Assembly (NCBI RefSeq): GCF_052114605.1 | Contig: NZ_JBFRFB010000003.1 | Location: forward strand, 124,001 to 188,000 | Source of the DNA: Microvirga sp052114605 | Lineage (GTDB): Bacteria; Pseudomonadota; Alphaproteobacteria; Rhizobiales; Beijerinckiaceae | Length of the DNA: 64,000 nt | Reading direction: 5' to 3' | Part shown: positions 47,549 to 55,424 of the stretch, one piece after another | Position numbering within the stretch: position 1 is the stretch's first letter | How the letters are laid out: each line of letters opens with the position of its first letter | Program-made: the position numbers and the translations under genes | The notes under the pieces: model-generated | The model's database searches: none | What the model was told of the DNA's origin: nothing | Seen by the model: only the letters and a program-made list of their open reading frames with translations

Positions 47549-48529
47549 ATGCAATCACCGGACGAATGGGAAATCCCGCCCGAGTTCCAGCCAGATCCGG
47601 ATGCATTGGCCTATGATCTCCAGAATGCGCTCGATTCAGTTGTATCGTTGCGGGCGAGGGTGCCGCATAAAGCTTTCACGGCTGAAATGCTTGGGACGGA
47701 GCGGGCCGGCCAGGGCGTCGTCATCCGGGCTGACGGCCTTGTGGTGACGATAGGCTACCTGATCGCCGAGGCTGATGAGGTCTGGCTGACGACCACCAAG
47801 GGCCGCACCGTCGAGGCCCACGTGATTGCCTATGACTATGAAAGCGGCTTTGGCCTCGTGCAGGCTTTGGGGGCCTTGGATGCGCCTGCCTTGTCTTTGG
47901 GAGACTCGCATCGCCTGTCGCCCGGCGATGAGGTTGTCGTCGGCGGAAGCGGCGGCCGTTCACATTCCATTTCGGCGCAGGTCGTGGCCTGCCAGGAATT
48001 CGCGGGCTATTGGGAATACCTGATCGACAATGCCATCTTCACGGTTCCGTCCCACCCCAACTGGGGCGGAACGGCCCTGATCGGCCCGCGCGGCGATCTG
48101 GTCGGCATCGGGTCGCTGCAGCTTCAGCACCAGGCGGCAGGGGGAACAGTCGTTCCCTTGAACATGAGCGTACCCATCGATCTTCTGAAGCCTATCCTCA
48201 ACGACCTGCTCACGCTCGGCAGGGTCGGAAAGCCGCCAAGACCGTGGCTTGGCTTCTATGCTTCTGAAGCGGACGAAGACCAGATATCGATCATCGGCCT
48301 CGCCGGCGACGCGCCTGCCCAGCGGGCGGGCTTGCGCGCCGGAGACATTATTCATGCAGTGGCCGGCCAAGTCGTTACGTCTCTGGCTGAATTCTATCGT
48401 GCGGTCTGGGCTCTGGGACCTGCCGGCGTCGATGTGCCGCTCACTCTCGAACGAGAAGGAGACAGGTTCGACGTGATCATCACGTCCGCCGATCGCAACC
48501 GGTTCATGAAGCCGCCGCGCCTTCAGTAA
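47549..48529 (+). CDS. HtrA/S1C-like pseudoprotease with PDZ domain
   Basis: 326 residues from ATG 47549 (GAGGAG upstream). The trypsin-like fold of DegP/HtrA proteins is recognisable (GTERAGQGVVIRADGLVVT, LSLGDSHRLSPGD, GTALIGPRGDLVGIGS), and residues about 232-320 form a PDZ domain (LGFYASE, APAQRAGLRAGDIIHAVAG). The catalytic triad appears lost: Tyr70 stands where the His of VTNxH is expected, no Asp occurs at ESGFG (98-102), and NWGG (171-174) has Trp172 for the Ser of GNSGG. There is no signal peptide, so it is cytoplasmic or only peripherally bound. It is likely a binding or scaffold protein, not a protease. It is divergent from hemN. Confidence 0.8.
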   Translation: MQSPDEWEIPPEFQPDPDALAYDLQNALDSVVSLRARVPHKAFTAEMLGTERAGQGVVIRADGLVVTIGYLIAEADEVWLTTTKGRTVEAHVIAYDYESGFGLVQALGALDAPALSLGDSHRLSPGDEVVVGGSGGRSHSISAQVVACQEFAGYWEYLIDNAIFTVPSHPNWGGTALIGPRGDLVGIGSLQLQHQAAGGTVVPLNMSVPIDLLKPILNDLLTLGRVGKPPRPWLGFYASEADEDQISIIGLAGDAPAQRAGLRAGDIIHAVAGQVVTSLAEFYRAVWALGPAGVDVPLTLEREGDRFDVIITSADRNRFMKPPRLQ

Positions 48530-48567
48530 GGTCTGAAAAGATCCACCTCATATATCCAGGAATGATC

Positions 48568-49404
48568 ATGAAACATGACGTCACGCTGCCGAAGGGCGAG
48601 ACCGTTCCTGCATTGGGGCAGGGAACATGGCAAATTGCCGAAAACTCATCGAAGCGGTCTAACGAGATCGAGGCGCTTCGTCTCGGTGTCGAACTGGGAA
48701 TGACCCTCATCGATACCGCGGAGATGTATGGAGAAGGCGCTTCCGAGAAGCTGATCGGCGAGGCTCTCTCGGGCGACCGGGACAAGCTGTTTCTGGTCAG
48801 CAAGGTCTATCCGCACAATGCGAGCCGCAAGGGTGTGATTCAGGCCTGTGAGCGCAGTCTCAGATGCCTGAACACGGATCACCTCGATATGTACCTGCTG
48901 CATTGGCGCGGGGGCGTGCCTCTCGAGGAAACTGTGGCAGGATTCGAGGAACTGCGTCAAACCGGCAAGATCCGCCACTGGGGCGTGAGCAATTTCGACA
49001 CGGACGATATGGAGGAGCTCTTCGGCATTTCTAACGGGAAGAACTGCGCGACGAACCAGATTCTCTACAATGTGACACGCCGCGGGCCGGAATTCGATCT
49101 GCTCCCATGGATGAGTAAGCACGGCTTGCCGTTAATGGCTTACAGCCCCATCGAGCAAGGCAGGCTCCCTGCATCGGGTGCCCTGCAAAGAATTGCTCAA
49201 CGGCATGAGGCAAGCGTTTTTCAGATTGCGCTTGCGTGGCTGCTTCAAAAGCCGAATGTGATCGCGATTCCCAAGGCATCCAGCCCTGATCACGTACGTG
49301 ACAATCATGGGGCTTTGGAGATCACTCTCAGCGCTGATGACCTTCAGGAAATCGATGCCGAGTTTCCTCCTCCGAAAGGCAAGCAGACGCTTGAGATGAT
49401 CTGA
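48568..49404 (+). CDS. aldo/keto reductase
   Basis: 278 residues from ATG 48568 (AGGA six bases upstream); ATG 48562 is also possible. The catalytic set of the family is visible: LIDTAEMYGEGASE (Asp and Tyr), LVSKVYP (Lys) and LLHWRG (His). The NADPH-binding end reads AIPKASSPDHVRDN. It resembles the YeaE/DkgA-like group. These enzymes reduce aldehydes, including methylglyoxal, with NADPH; the natural substrate is not evident. It starts about 40 bases after the pseudoprotease gene. Confidence 0.92.
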   Translation: MKHDVTLPKGETVPALGQGTWQIAENSSKRSNEIEALRLGVELGMTLIDTAEMYGEGASEKLIGEALSGDRDKLFLVSKVYPHNASRKGVIQACERSLRCLNTDHLDMYLLHWRGGVPLEETVAGFEELRQTGKIRHWGVSNFDTDDMEELFGISNGKNCATNQILYNVTRRGPEFDLLPWMSKHGLPLMAYSPIEQGRLPASGALQRIAQRHEASVFQIALAWLLQKPNVIAIPKASSPDHVRDNHGALEITLSADDLQEIDAEFPPPKGKQTLEMI

Positions 49405-49456
49405 TAACATGGTTTAGATAGCAGGGTCACCTTGAAGCAAAACCTACGCGGATCGA

Positions 49457-50290
49457 ATGAGCTTTTCCGGAAACGACGCCCTCAAACTCGCTGAAATTCT
49501 CAGGCGTGCCGCGCAATTGGAGATCCTGCCGCGATTTCGGAACCTGACGGCAGGATCAATCCGAACGAAGACATCGAACCTCGATCTCGTCACCGATGCT
49601 GATGAGGCTGCGGAGCGCTTTATTGAGGCGGAGATCCTTCGCGCATTTCCGAAGGCAGCGGTGATCGGCGAAGAGGGTGTCAGCAAGAATGCCGGCCTCC
49701 TTGACGGATTGGGCGATGCCGACCTCGCCTTCATTCTCGATCCGGTCGACGGAACCCTGAATTTTGCATCAGGCCTTCCTCTCTTTGGCGTCATGGCGGC
49801 TGTGACCGTCAAAGGCGAGATCGTCTGCGGCATCATTCTTGATCCGGTTTCCGATGATGCCGCGATTGCCATACGGGGTGAGGGTGCATGGTCCCAGCGG
49901 CCCGATGGAAGCACTACACCGCTTCGTGTCGCTTCGCCCGCTCCACTCACAGAGATGACAGGCAATGTCTCATGGCGCTACCTGCCGCAAGAGCTTCAAC
50001 CCGTTGTGACGGGGAATTTTGCACGCGTGGCAATGGTCACGAATTTCCGGTGTTCGGCTCATGCCTATCGTTTGATAGCCAGCGGCAATCAGCACTTCTC
50101 GTTCTCATCCAGCGTGATGCCATGGGATCACGCGGCCGGCTGGTTGATCCATCGCGAAGCGGGCGGATACACGGATCACTTTGACGGCTCGCCGTACCGG
50201 CCGGTCAATCGCGATGGCGGTCTCATCAGCGCACCGAACAAGGACAGTTGGCAGGCTGTCCGCGATGCTTTGCTGGGATCGAAATCGTAA
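49457..50290 (+). CDS. inositol-monophosphatase-family phosphatase
   Basis: 277 residues. The metal-binding motifs of the family are all present: VIGEEG (first Glu), ILDPVDGTLNF (the DPxDGT signature) and MPWDHAAGWLI (WDxAAG). Members hydrolyse inositol phosphates, histidinol phosphate or 3'-phosphoadenosine 5'-phosphate using Mg2+. The style is close to alphaproteobacterial histidinol-phosphatase-like proteins, but no his gene lies nearby, so the substrate stays open. It is followed by a convergent unknown gene. Confidence 0.92.
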   Translation: MSFSGNDALKLAEILRRAAQLEILPRFRNLTAGSIRTKTSNLDLVTDADEAAERFIEAEILRAFPKAAVIGEEGVSKNAGLLDGLGDADLAFILDPVDGTLNFASGLPLFGVMAAVTVKGEIVCGIILDPVSDDAAIAIRGEGAWSQRPDGSTTPLRVASPAPLTEMTGNVSWRYLPQELQPVVTGNFARVAMVTNFRCSAHAYRLIASGNQHFSFSSSVMPWDHAAGWLIHREAGGYTDHFDGSPYRPVNRDGGLISAPNKDSWQAVRDALLGSKS

Positions 50291-50306
50291 AAGCAGTCAG
50301 CGATGC

Positions 50307-50909
50307 TCAGTCGCCATCCATACTGTCTACGCCGATGAGAGCGTCGATCTCGGCAATTCTTGCATGCCGCTTCTTGCACCGGCGATCCAAAAAGCAGGAG
50401 CGTCCAATTCCCAGGGCCAGGATCGGCAGGGACCAGACGAAGTCGATAGCGTTGAGAAGAACGAGGCCGAGAGCTGCGATGGAGACAAGCCAGATCTCAA
50501 CACGTCCGAAGCCTTCGGTGACCTCGTTTTTCAGAGTAAGCTGCTGCCTCTCGAGCAGGAATTGCATGTGCAGAGGATTATTGCCCTGAAAGGCGATCCT
50601 CATGCTCGTGTTGCGAAGTCTCTCCAGCGATTGCTGCAGACCTTCCAGGGCCTCGGTTCGTTCATGTGAGATAGGCTCTTCGCGAACAGGCCCGAAAATT
50701 TCGATGATGTTATTGCGCAATTCCGTGAGTGCGGGAGGACGGTTGTCCTGCTCGCTGCCCGGTTTGGTGCGCTCGAACCGATCGGTGATACGGTTGCGGA
50801 TTTGCGATGCGGTTGTTTCGATTTCAAGCGCGGCGTTCCGTTGGAAGGAAACGGCAACGTGATCCGCAATCATGGCCTCGACTGCGACATATGCTCTGTC
50901 GATTGACAT
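50307..50909 (-). CDS. unknown membrane-associated coiled-coil protein
   Basis: 200 residues. The first ~135 are mostly charged helix with heptad-like stretches. Two hydrophobic segments at about 138-155 and 160-175 (VEIWLVSIAALGLVLLNAI, then VWSLPILALGIG) are followed by a basic tail (DRRCKKRHARIAEID). I do not recognise the family. It is convergent with the phosphatase gene, and third-position GC supports coding. Confidence 0.62.
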   Translation of the reverse strand: MSIDRAYVAVEAMIADHVAVSFQRNAALEIETTASQIRNRITDRFERTKPGSEQDNRPPALTELRNNIIEIFGPVREEPISHERTEALEGLQQSLERLRNTSMRIAFQGNNPLHMQFLLERQQLTLKNEVTEGFGRVEIWLVSIAALGLVLLNAIDFVWSLPILALGIGRSCFLDRRCKKRHARIAEIDALIGVDSMDGD

Positions 50910-51098
50910 AAACTGCTTCCTTCTCCCCCGAAGGTGCCGTCAACGGTCGCAATCCTGGCGGAACGTCGAAACACATCAGCCATGCCGCACAAGGTCCGCC
51001 GACTCTCCGGCAGCCATCCGGGAAGATGGGACGGTATGGTTAATGGGTGGTTAACGGACCGGCGGCGTCCTCTCCTTTTAGGAAAGGAGCCTCATTTA

Positions 51099-51638
51099 TT
51101 ACGTCTCGCCGTCCGAGTGGCCAGGAACCATCCTGGCAAGATCCTGAAGGAATTTCACGGATTCCTTGGGCCGGCCTTCCTGCTGGGCGATCTTGCTGAT
51201 GTTCTGCAGTAGGGACGCGATTTCGCTCGCTTTCGCCACGCGGCCCACCGCCAGGACATGGAAGAAGGCTGAAAATCCAACCATGATCGCCTGATTATGC
51301 TCCTCGAGCTTTCGGCACTGTTCCTTGAGGCTCTTGATATCCTTTTCCTGCGCGGAAACGATTTCCACGAGGGTCAGCATCTGGTCGGCCAAAGTGTCGA
51401 CGGAGGCATTCATGTCTGCGGATATTCCTAGATCTTCAAGGTTCCGAGGGGAGGAAGGGCTGACAGGGACTGTTCCGTTGGAGCCACTGAGACGATCCGC
51501 TTTCCACGATGATGAGGATTGGCCCAAGACAACCTCCGTCTCCTCTTTGGTGACCGCAGGCATTCGTCTGGCCTCGACCAATTTCGAGGCTGTCTGTTGA
51601 AACAGGCTTCGAATCCGATCATGAACCCGTGCGATCAC
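51099..51638 (-). CDS. unknown coiled-coil protein
   Basis: 179 residues. A Ser-rich low-complexity stretch at about 38-65 precedes a coiled coil at about 80-115 (LADQMLTLVEIVSAQEKDIK, then LKEQCRKLEEHNQ). A weakly hydrophobic stretch GFSAFFHVLAVG follows, with a helical end. No family was recognised. Upstream lie three imperfect CCxGTCAAGT-type repeats (51653-51692), which may be regulatory. Confidence 0.6.
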   Translation of the reverse strand: MIARVHDRIRSLFQQTASKLVEARRMPAVTKEETEVVLGQSSSSWKADRLSGSNGTVPVSPSSPRNLEDLGISADMNASVDTLADQMLTLVEIVSAQEKDIKSLKEQCRKLEEHNQAIMVGFSAFFHVLAVGRVAKASEIASLLQNISKIAQQEGRPKESVKFLQDLARMVPGHSDGET

Positions 51639-51652
51639 GTTTCCTCTCTTGG

Positions 51653-51692
51653 CCAGTCAAGTCTTGCTAGCCCGTCAAGTTTTGACCCGTCA
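51653..51692. repeat. three short imperfect direct repeats upstream of the 51099-51638 gene
   Basis: CCAGTCAAGTCTTG at 51653, CCCGTCAAGTTTTG at 51671 and CCCGTCA at 51686. The spacing is 18 and 15 bases. They lie 15-55 bases before the gene's start, so an operator or promoter-associated array is possible. Confidence 0.35.
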
Positions 51693-51790
51693 GGCGCAAA
51701 TTTAGGCTTAACGGAGCCATTTCGGCAAGGATAGCACGTCTTTCAGCCAATGCTGATGAGGGGTCGGGATAGGATGTTACGAGGATAATC

Positions 51791-53038
51791 TCACCCGCGC
51801 GCATAAAGCAGACGGGCGCGGATTGTGCCTTCGAGAGCGCGGATTTCCCGCAAGGTCTCCTGGCTTTGCTCCGGCTGTCCCTCCACCTCGATCACCACAT
51901 AGCCGATCTCCCCATCAGTTTGGAGATGCTGACCGGTAATGTTGAGACCGCGTTGAGAGAAGGCCTGGTTGAGACGCCCGAGAATGCCCGGCACGTTGCG
52001 ATGGACATGAATGTAGCGGGTGCCCGTTGCGCGGGATGGCAGCTGCACCTGAGGGAAGTTTACGGCGCCGACAGTCGTGCCGGCATCGGAATATTCCACG
52101 AGCTTCTTGGCGACCTCGGCTCCAATGCGCTCCTGGGCCTCCTCCGTCGACCCGCCGATATGCGGTGTCAGGATCACGTTCTCAAGGCCCTGGAGCGGGC
52201 TGATGAACCGATCCTTGTTGGAGGCGGGCTCGACAGGGAACACGTCCACGGCGGCGCCGCGCAGATGACCACTCTTCAAGGCCGCGGCCAGCGCATCGAG
52301 ATCCACGACCGTGCCGCGGCTGTTGTTGATCAGGTAAGCGCCCTGCTTCATGGCACCGATTTCGGCAGCGCCGATCATGCCATGAGTGGCGGGCGTTTCG
52401 GGGACGTGAAGGCTGACCACGTCGCTCTGTCTCAGAAGGTCATGCAGGCTCTCGGCGGGTTCCGTATTGCCGTGGCGCAGCTTGTCGGTCTGATCGAAGA
52501 AGATCACCCGCATACCCATGGACTCAGCAAGGTATGAGAGCTGTGAGCCGATATTGCCGTATCCGACGATGCCGAGGGTCTTGCCGCGCACCTCGTGGCT
52601 GTCGATGGCGGACTTGTCCCAACCGCCCGCATGGGCAGCCGTGGATTTGGGAAGCACCCGGCGCAGCAGCATGACGATCTCGCCGATCACCAGTTCGGCG
52701 ACGCTGCGCGTGTTGGAGAAGGGGGCGTTAAAGACCGGAACACCCGCATGTCGTGCAGCGTCCAGATCGACCTGGTTCGTGCCGACGCTGAAGCAGCCTA
52801 CGGCGATGAGGCGGTTTGCTGCCGCAAAGACTTCAGGGGTCAGCTGAGTGCGGGAGCGGATGCCCAGCAGATGAACGCCCTGGATGGCCTCGATCAGGGC
52901 TTCCTGGTCGAGTGCGGTCTTGAGAAAGGTGAGATTGGTGTAGCCGGCCGCCCTGATCAGTTCGACAGCACTCTCGTTCACGCCCTCCAGCAGAAGAACG
53001 CGGATCTTGTCTTTCTGGAGAGAGTACTGCTCTGACAT
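51791..53038 (-). CDS. serA: D-3-phosphoglycerate dehydrogenase
   Basis: 415 residues from ATG 53038 (CGGAG upstream), matching the E. coli-type length and N-terminus (SLQKDKIRVLLLEGV). The 2-hydroxyacid-dehydrogenase core has GIRSRTQLT, NAD-binding GYGNIGSQLSYLAES, catalytic Arg in NNSRGTVVD and catalytic His in PHIGGSTEEAQ. Residues about 335-415 form an ACT domain (NVPGILGRLNQAF, GLNITGQHLQTDGEIGYVVI), where serine usually feeds back. It catalyses the first step of serine synthesis. It stands alone, without serB or serC. The 289-base leader (53039-53327) includes a small CCTAAA-N6-TTTAGG dyad but no riboswitch I recognise. Confidence 0.95.
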   Translation of the reverse strand: MSEQYSLQKDKIRVLLLEGVNESAVELIRAAGYTNLTFLKTALDQEALIEAIQGVHLLGIRSRTQLTPEVFAAANRLIAVGCFSVGTNQVDLDAARHAGVPVFNAPFSNTRSVAELVIGEIVMLLRRVLPKSTAAHAGGWDKSAIDSHEVRGKTLGIVGYGNIGSQLSYLAESMGMRVIFFDQTDKLRHGNTEPAESLHDLLRQSDVVSLHVPETPATHGMIGAAEIGAMKQGAYLINNSRGTVVDLDALAAALKSGHLRGAAVDVFPVEPASNKDRFISPLQGLENVILTPHIGGSTEEAQERIGAEVAKKLVEYSDAGTTVGAVNFPQVQLPSRATGTRYIHVHRNVPGILGRLNQAFSQRGLNITGQHLQTDGEIGYVVIEVEGQPEQSQETLREIRALEGTIRARLLYARG

Positions 53039-53327
53039 TTCGGCTCCGTTCTGCGGGCAGGTTGCCTGCACGGCTATGCCCATAACCTGCCGGGAGAGCC
53101 AGGAAAATCCCTCCCGGTGCAATGGGCGCCCTCGGAATGCTCAACCCTCTTCAGGTTATAAAGCCTATCTGGTGGGTTGGCTCCTCAAACGAGGCACCCT
53201 CGTACCTCCTATGCGCAGGCCTAAATCGGGGTTTAGGGTCTATCGTTTGTCAATCCGGTTGCTGCGGCGGCTGGTCGAGAAGGCGGGAGCTGGTGCCGGA
53301 TGTACGCACGGCTCCCGCTTTTTGCGC

Positions 53328-55178
53328 TCAGATGCCTCCCCTTAGCCTGCGATAGAAGGTGCTTCGGCTCACCCCGAGATTGCGGGCGGCCAGGGATACG
53401 TTTCCTCCGGAGGCCTGAAGAGAATTCCGCATGATGTTTACTGTCACGGCATCGAGGGTAGAGGAGGGCTGAGGCATATCCGGTCCTGCCGTGATCGTCG
53501 CTCCGGATTTGACATCCAGCGGCAAGGCATCGACGCCAAGCCGATCTCCCGGCTCACAGAGCGCCAGCATGGCACGCAGGCAGCCGACCAATTGGCGGAA
53601 GTTGCCAGGCCAGTCGTAAAGCGCCAGGTTATGCTGGCATTCATCCTCCATCGTGACCCTTCGCTGAGAGGCGCCCAGCGATGTCCATACAGCATCGATG
53701 AGCTGTTCCCGGTCCGCTCGCGTGCGGAGGGGTTTGAGCTCAATGGTGTACTGCGCAATGCGGAAATAGAGATCCGAGCGGAAGCTGCCCGCCTTGACGA
53801 GATCCGCCAAGTTTCGGTTCGTGGCGCAGATAAGGGTGAAGTCGACCGGAATGGAACGGCTGCCGCCAAGGGGAGCGACCTCGCGCTCCTGGAGGACGCG
53901 CAGAAGCCTGGTCTGAAGGGCAAGCGGCATGTCTCCGATCTCGTCGAGGAACAGGATGCCGCCGTCAGCCTCCCGCAAATACCCTTTCGATCCGCCTTGG
54001 CGTGCTCCTGTGAAGGCGCCGGTCCGGTAGCCGAACAGCTCCGCCTCCATCAGCGTTTCCGGCAGGGCGGCACAGTTGACCGCGATAAAAGGCTTGCCGG
54101 ATCGGGCACCTCTCTGGTGAGCCGCTCGCGCGAATATCTCCTTGCCGGTTCCTGTTTCGCCCCAGACGAGCACGGGAACATCGGCATCGAGCAGGCGAAT
54201 AGTTCGGCTCAGCGACTTCTCCGTTTCTTCATCGAAGATCGGTTTGATTTGAGTGGGGGGCACCGGCCGGGCCGTGTGTGTGAGCGACGGGTGAGGCTTT
54301 GTCTTTCCGTCGATCCGGCCGAGAAGGGGGGCGCCATCGGCTCGCCTCAGGCGACCGGAATCCGACAGGGCTGCGACGCCATTCTGGAACAGGTCTGCCC
54401 ATGCCGCCTTGCCGAGGGCATTGAAGTCGCGTCCGATCAGCATGAGGCCATGCCGGTTCGCGGCCTTGAGGCGACCGTTTTCAAAAACCAGGATGCCTTC
54501 GCGAGCTGTTCCCAGCATGGCGGGGTCCGTGTGTATCCTGACCAGATCCGCTTGCTCGAAATCCTTTTCGAAGAGTCTGTGCTCGATCTGCTCGGCTGCG
54601 AGCCGCACCAGTCCGAGGGCATGCGCATGATGCACATCGGCGGGGCCGGACAGGTCCAGCACTCCTAACACTTCACCATGCGGTCCGAAGATGGGAGAGG
54701 CCGAGCAGCTCAGGATGCGATTGCATTCGAGATAATGTTCCGCGCCTCTGACCTCGATGGGGCCTCTCTCCGCAAGCGCCGTGCCGATGGCATTCGTCCC
54801 GACGATCCGCTCGCTCCAGGGCACACCGGGGCGGAGCGCCACCTGCGCGGCGCGCTGAGCAAAATCGACGCTGCCGATCGTATCGAGGACGAGGCCCTGG
54901 GGGTCGGTGAGGATGACGATGCTGTCAGTCGCCTCTGCATCCGCATAGAGAGCCTCGACCTCGGGCCGACACAGGCGGCGGAAGGCTTCCGCCTTTTCTG
55001 CGCTCGCGGCGAATTCGTAGGCCGTGAGCGGCTCTGGAAGGGAATTGGTACGTCCTTCCAAGCCAAGGGCCGCACAGCGTTTCCAGGATCGCAGGATGGA
55101 TTGCGGAACAAGGCCGCCGGGAACCTGTCCGTTCGAAAAGAAGGATTGGCGCGCATAAAGGATCTTATCGGACGACAA
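53328..55178 (-). CDS. AcoR-like sigma-54-dependent activator
   Basis: 616 residues. An N-terminal GAF-like sensing region (about 50-220, with a VPWSERIVGTNAIGTALAE block typical of AcoR proteins) is followed by an AAA+ domain with Walker A GETGTGKE, the sigma-54 contact loop GAFTGARQGG, and Walker B ILFLDEIGD. A C-terminal Fis-type helix-turn-helix has SLAARNLGVSRSTFYRRL. It binds upstream of a sigma-54 promoter and opens it by ATP hydrolysis. It is divergent from an aldehyde dehydrogenase gene whose promoter has a textbook -24/-12 element. A likely binding site lies at 55197-55222, just before its own start, so autoregulation is possible. The likely effector is an aldehyde, alcohol or acetoin-like compound. 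Confidence 0.92.
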   Translation of the reverse strand: MSSDKILYARQSFFSNGQVPGGLVPQSILRSWKRCAALGLEGRTNSLPEPLTAYEFAASAEKAEAFRRLCRPEVEALYADAEATDSIVILTDPQGLVLDTIGSVDFAQRAAQVALRPGVPWSERIVGTNAIGTALAERGPIEVRGAEHYLECNRILSCSASPIFGPHGEVLGVLDLSGPADVHHAHALGLVRLAAEQIEHRLFEKDFEQADLVRIHTDPAMLGTAREGILVFENGRLKAANRHGLMLIGRDFNALGKAAWADLFQNGVAALSDSGRLRRADGAPLLGRIDGKTKPHPSLTHTARPVPPTQIKPIFDEETEKSLSRTIRLLDADVPVLVWGETGTGKEIFARAAHQRGARSGKPFIAVNCAALPETLMEAELFGYRTGAFTGARQGGSKGYLREADGGILFLDEIGDMPLALQTRLLRVLQEREVAPLGGSRSIPVDFTLICATNRNLADLVKAGSFRSDLYFRIAQYTIELKPLRTRADREQLIDAVWTSLGASQRRVTMEDECQHNLALYDWPGNFRQLVGCLRAMLALCEPGDRLGVDALPLDVKSGATITAGPDMPQPSSTLDAVTVNIMRNSLQASGGNVSLAARNLGVSRSTFYRRLRGGI

Positions 55179-55196
55179 GGCTTCCTCCTGTCCCGG

Positions 55197-55222
55197 TGTC
55201 GCAAATTGCGACAGGTGTCGCA
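55197..55222. promoter_or_regulatory. likely enhancer site for the sigma-54 activator
   Basis: A perfect dyad TGTCGCA-AAT-TGCGACA (55197-55213) is followed by a third half-site TGTCGCA (55216-55222). It lies about 190 bases upstream of the expected transcription start of the aldehyde dehydrogenase and 19 bases before the activator's own ATG, the normal layout for an AcoR-type enhancer. Confidence 0.72.
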
Positions 55223-55376
55223 GATGCGTTCCTTTTTGTGACGCGCCGATGATAGCTGAACTTCAGATAAAGCGAAGTCTCCAAAAATACAGGAACACGT
55301 GAGCAGACAATCTTCTTAATCGCGATAATGACTTGCTGCGTTGCGGTGATGAATGCTGCTCTGCGATAGCGCGATT

Positions 55377-55392
55377 TGGCACGTAAATTGCT
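55377..55392 (+). promoter_or_regulatory. sigma-54 (-24/-12) promoter of the aldehyde dehydrogenase
   Basis: TGGCACGTAAATTGCT matches the TGGCAC-N5-TTGCW consensus with GG and GC ten bases apart. It lies 33 bases before the ATG at 55425. Transcription should begin near 55403. Confidence 0.9.
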
Positions 55393-55424
55393 GTCTTGGT
55401 TTCGTTCATCCAGGGAGGAAGCCA

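Noticed and set aside
51072..51089. CTCCTTT-N4-AAAGGAG hairpin below the 51099 gene
   Set aside because: No T-run on the strand of the gene it would end; the stem is short and may be chance ribosome-site-like sequence.
53220..53237. CCTAAA-N6-TTTAGG upstream of serA as a riboswitch or terminator
   Set aside because: The 6-bp AT-rich stem is too weak, there is no T-run and it fits no known riboswitch layout.
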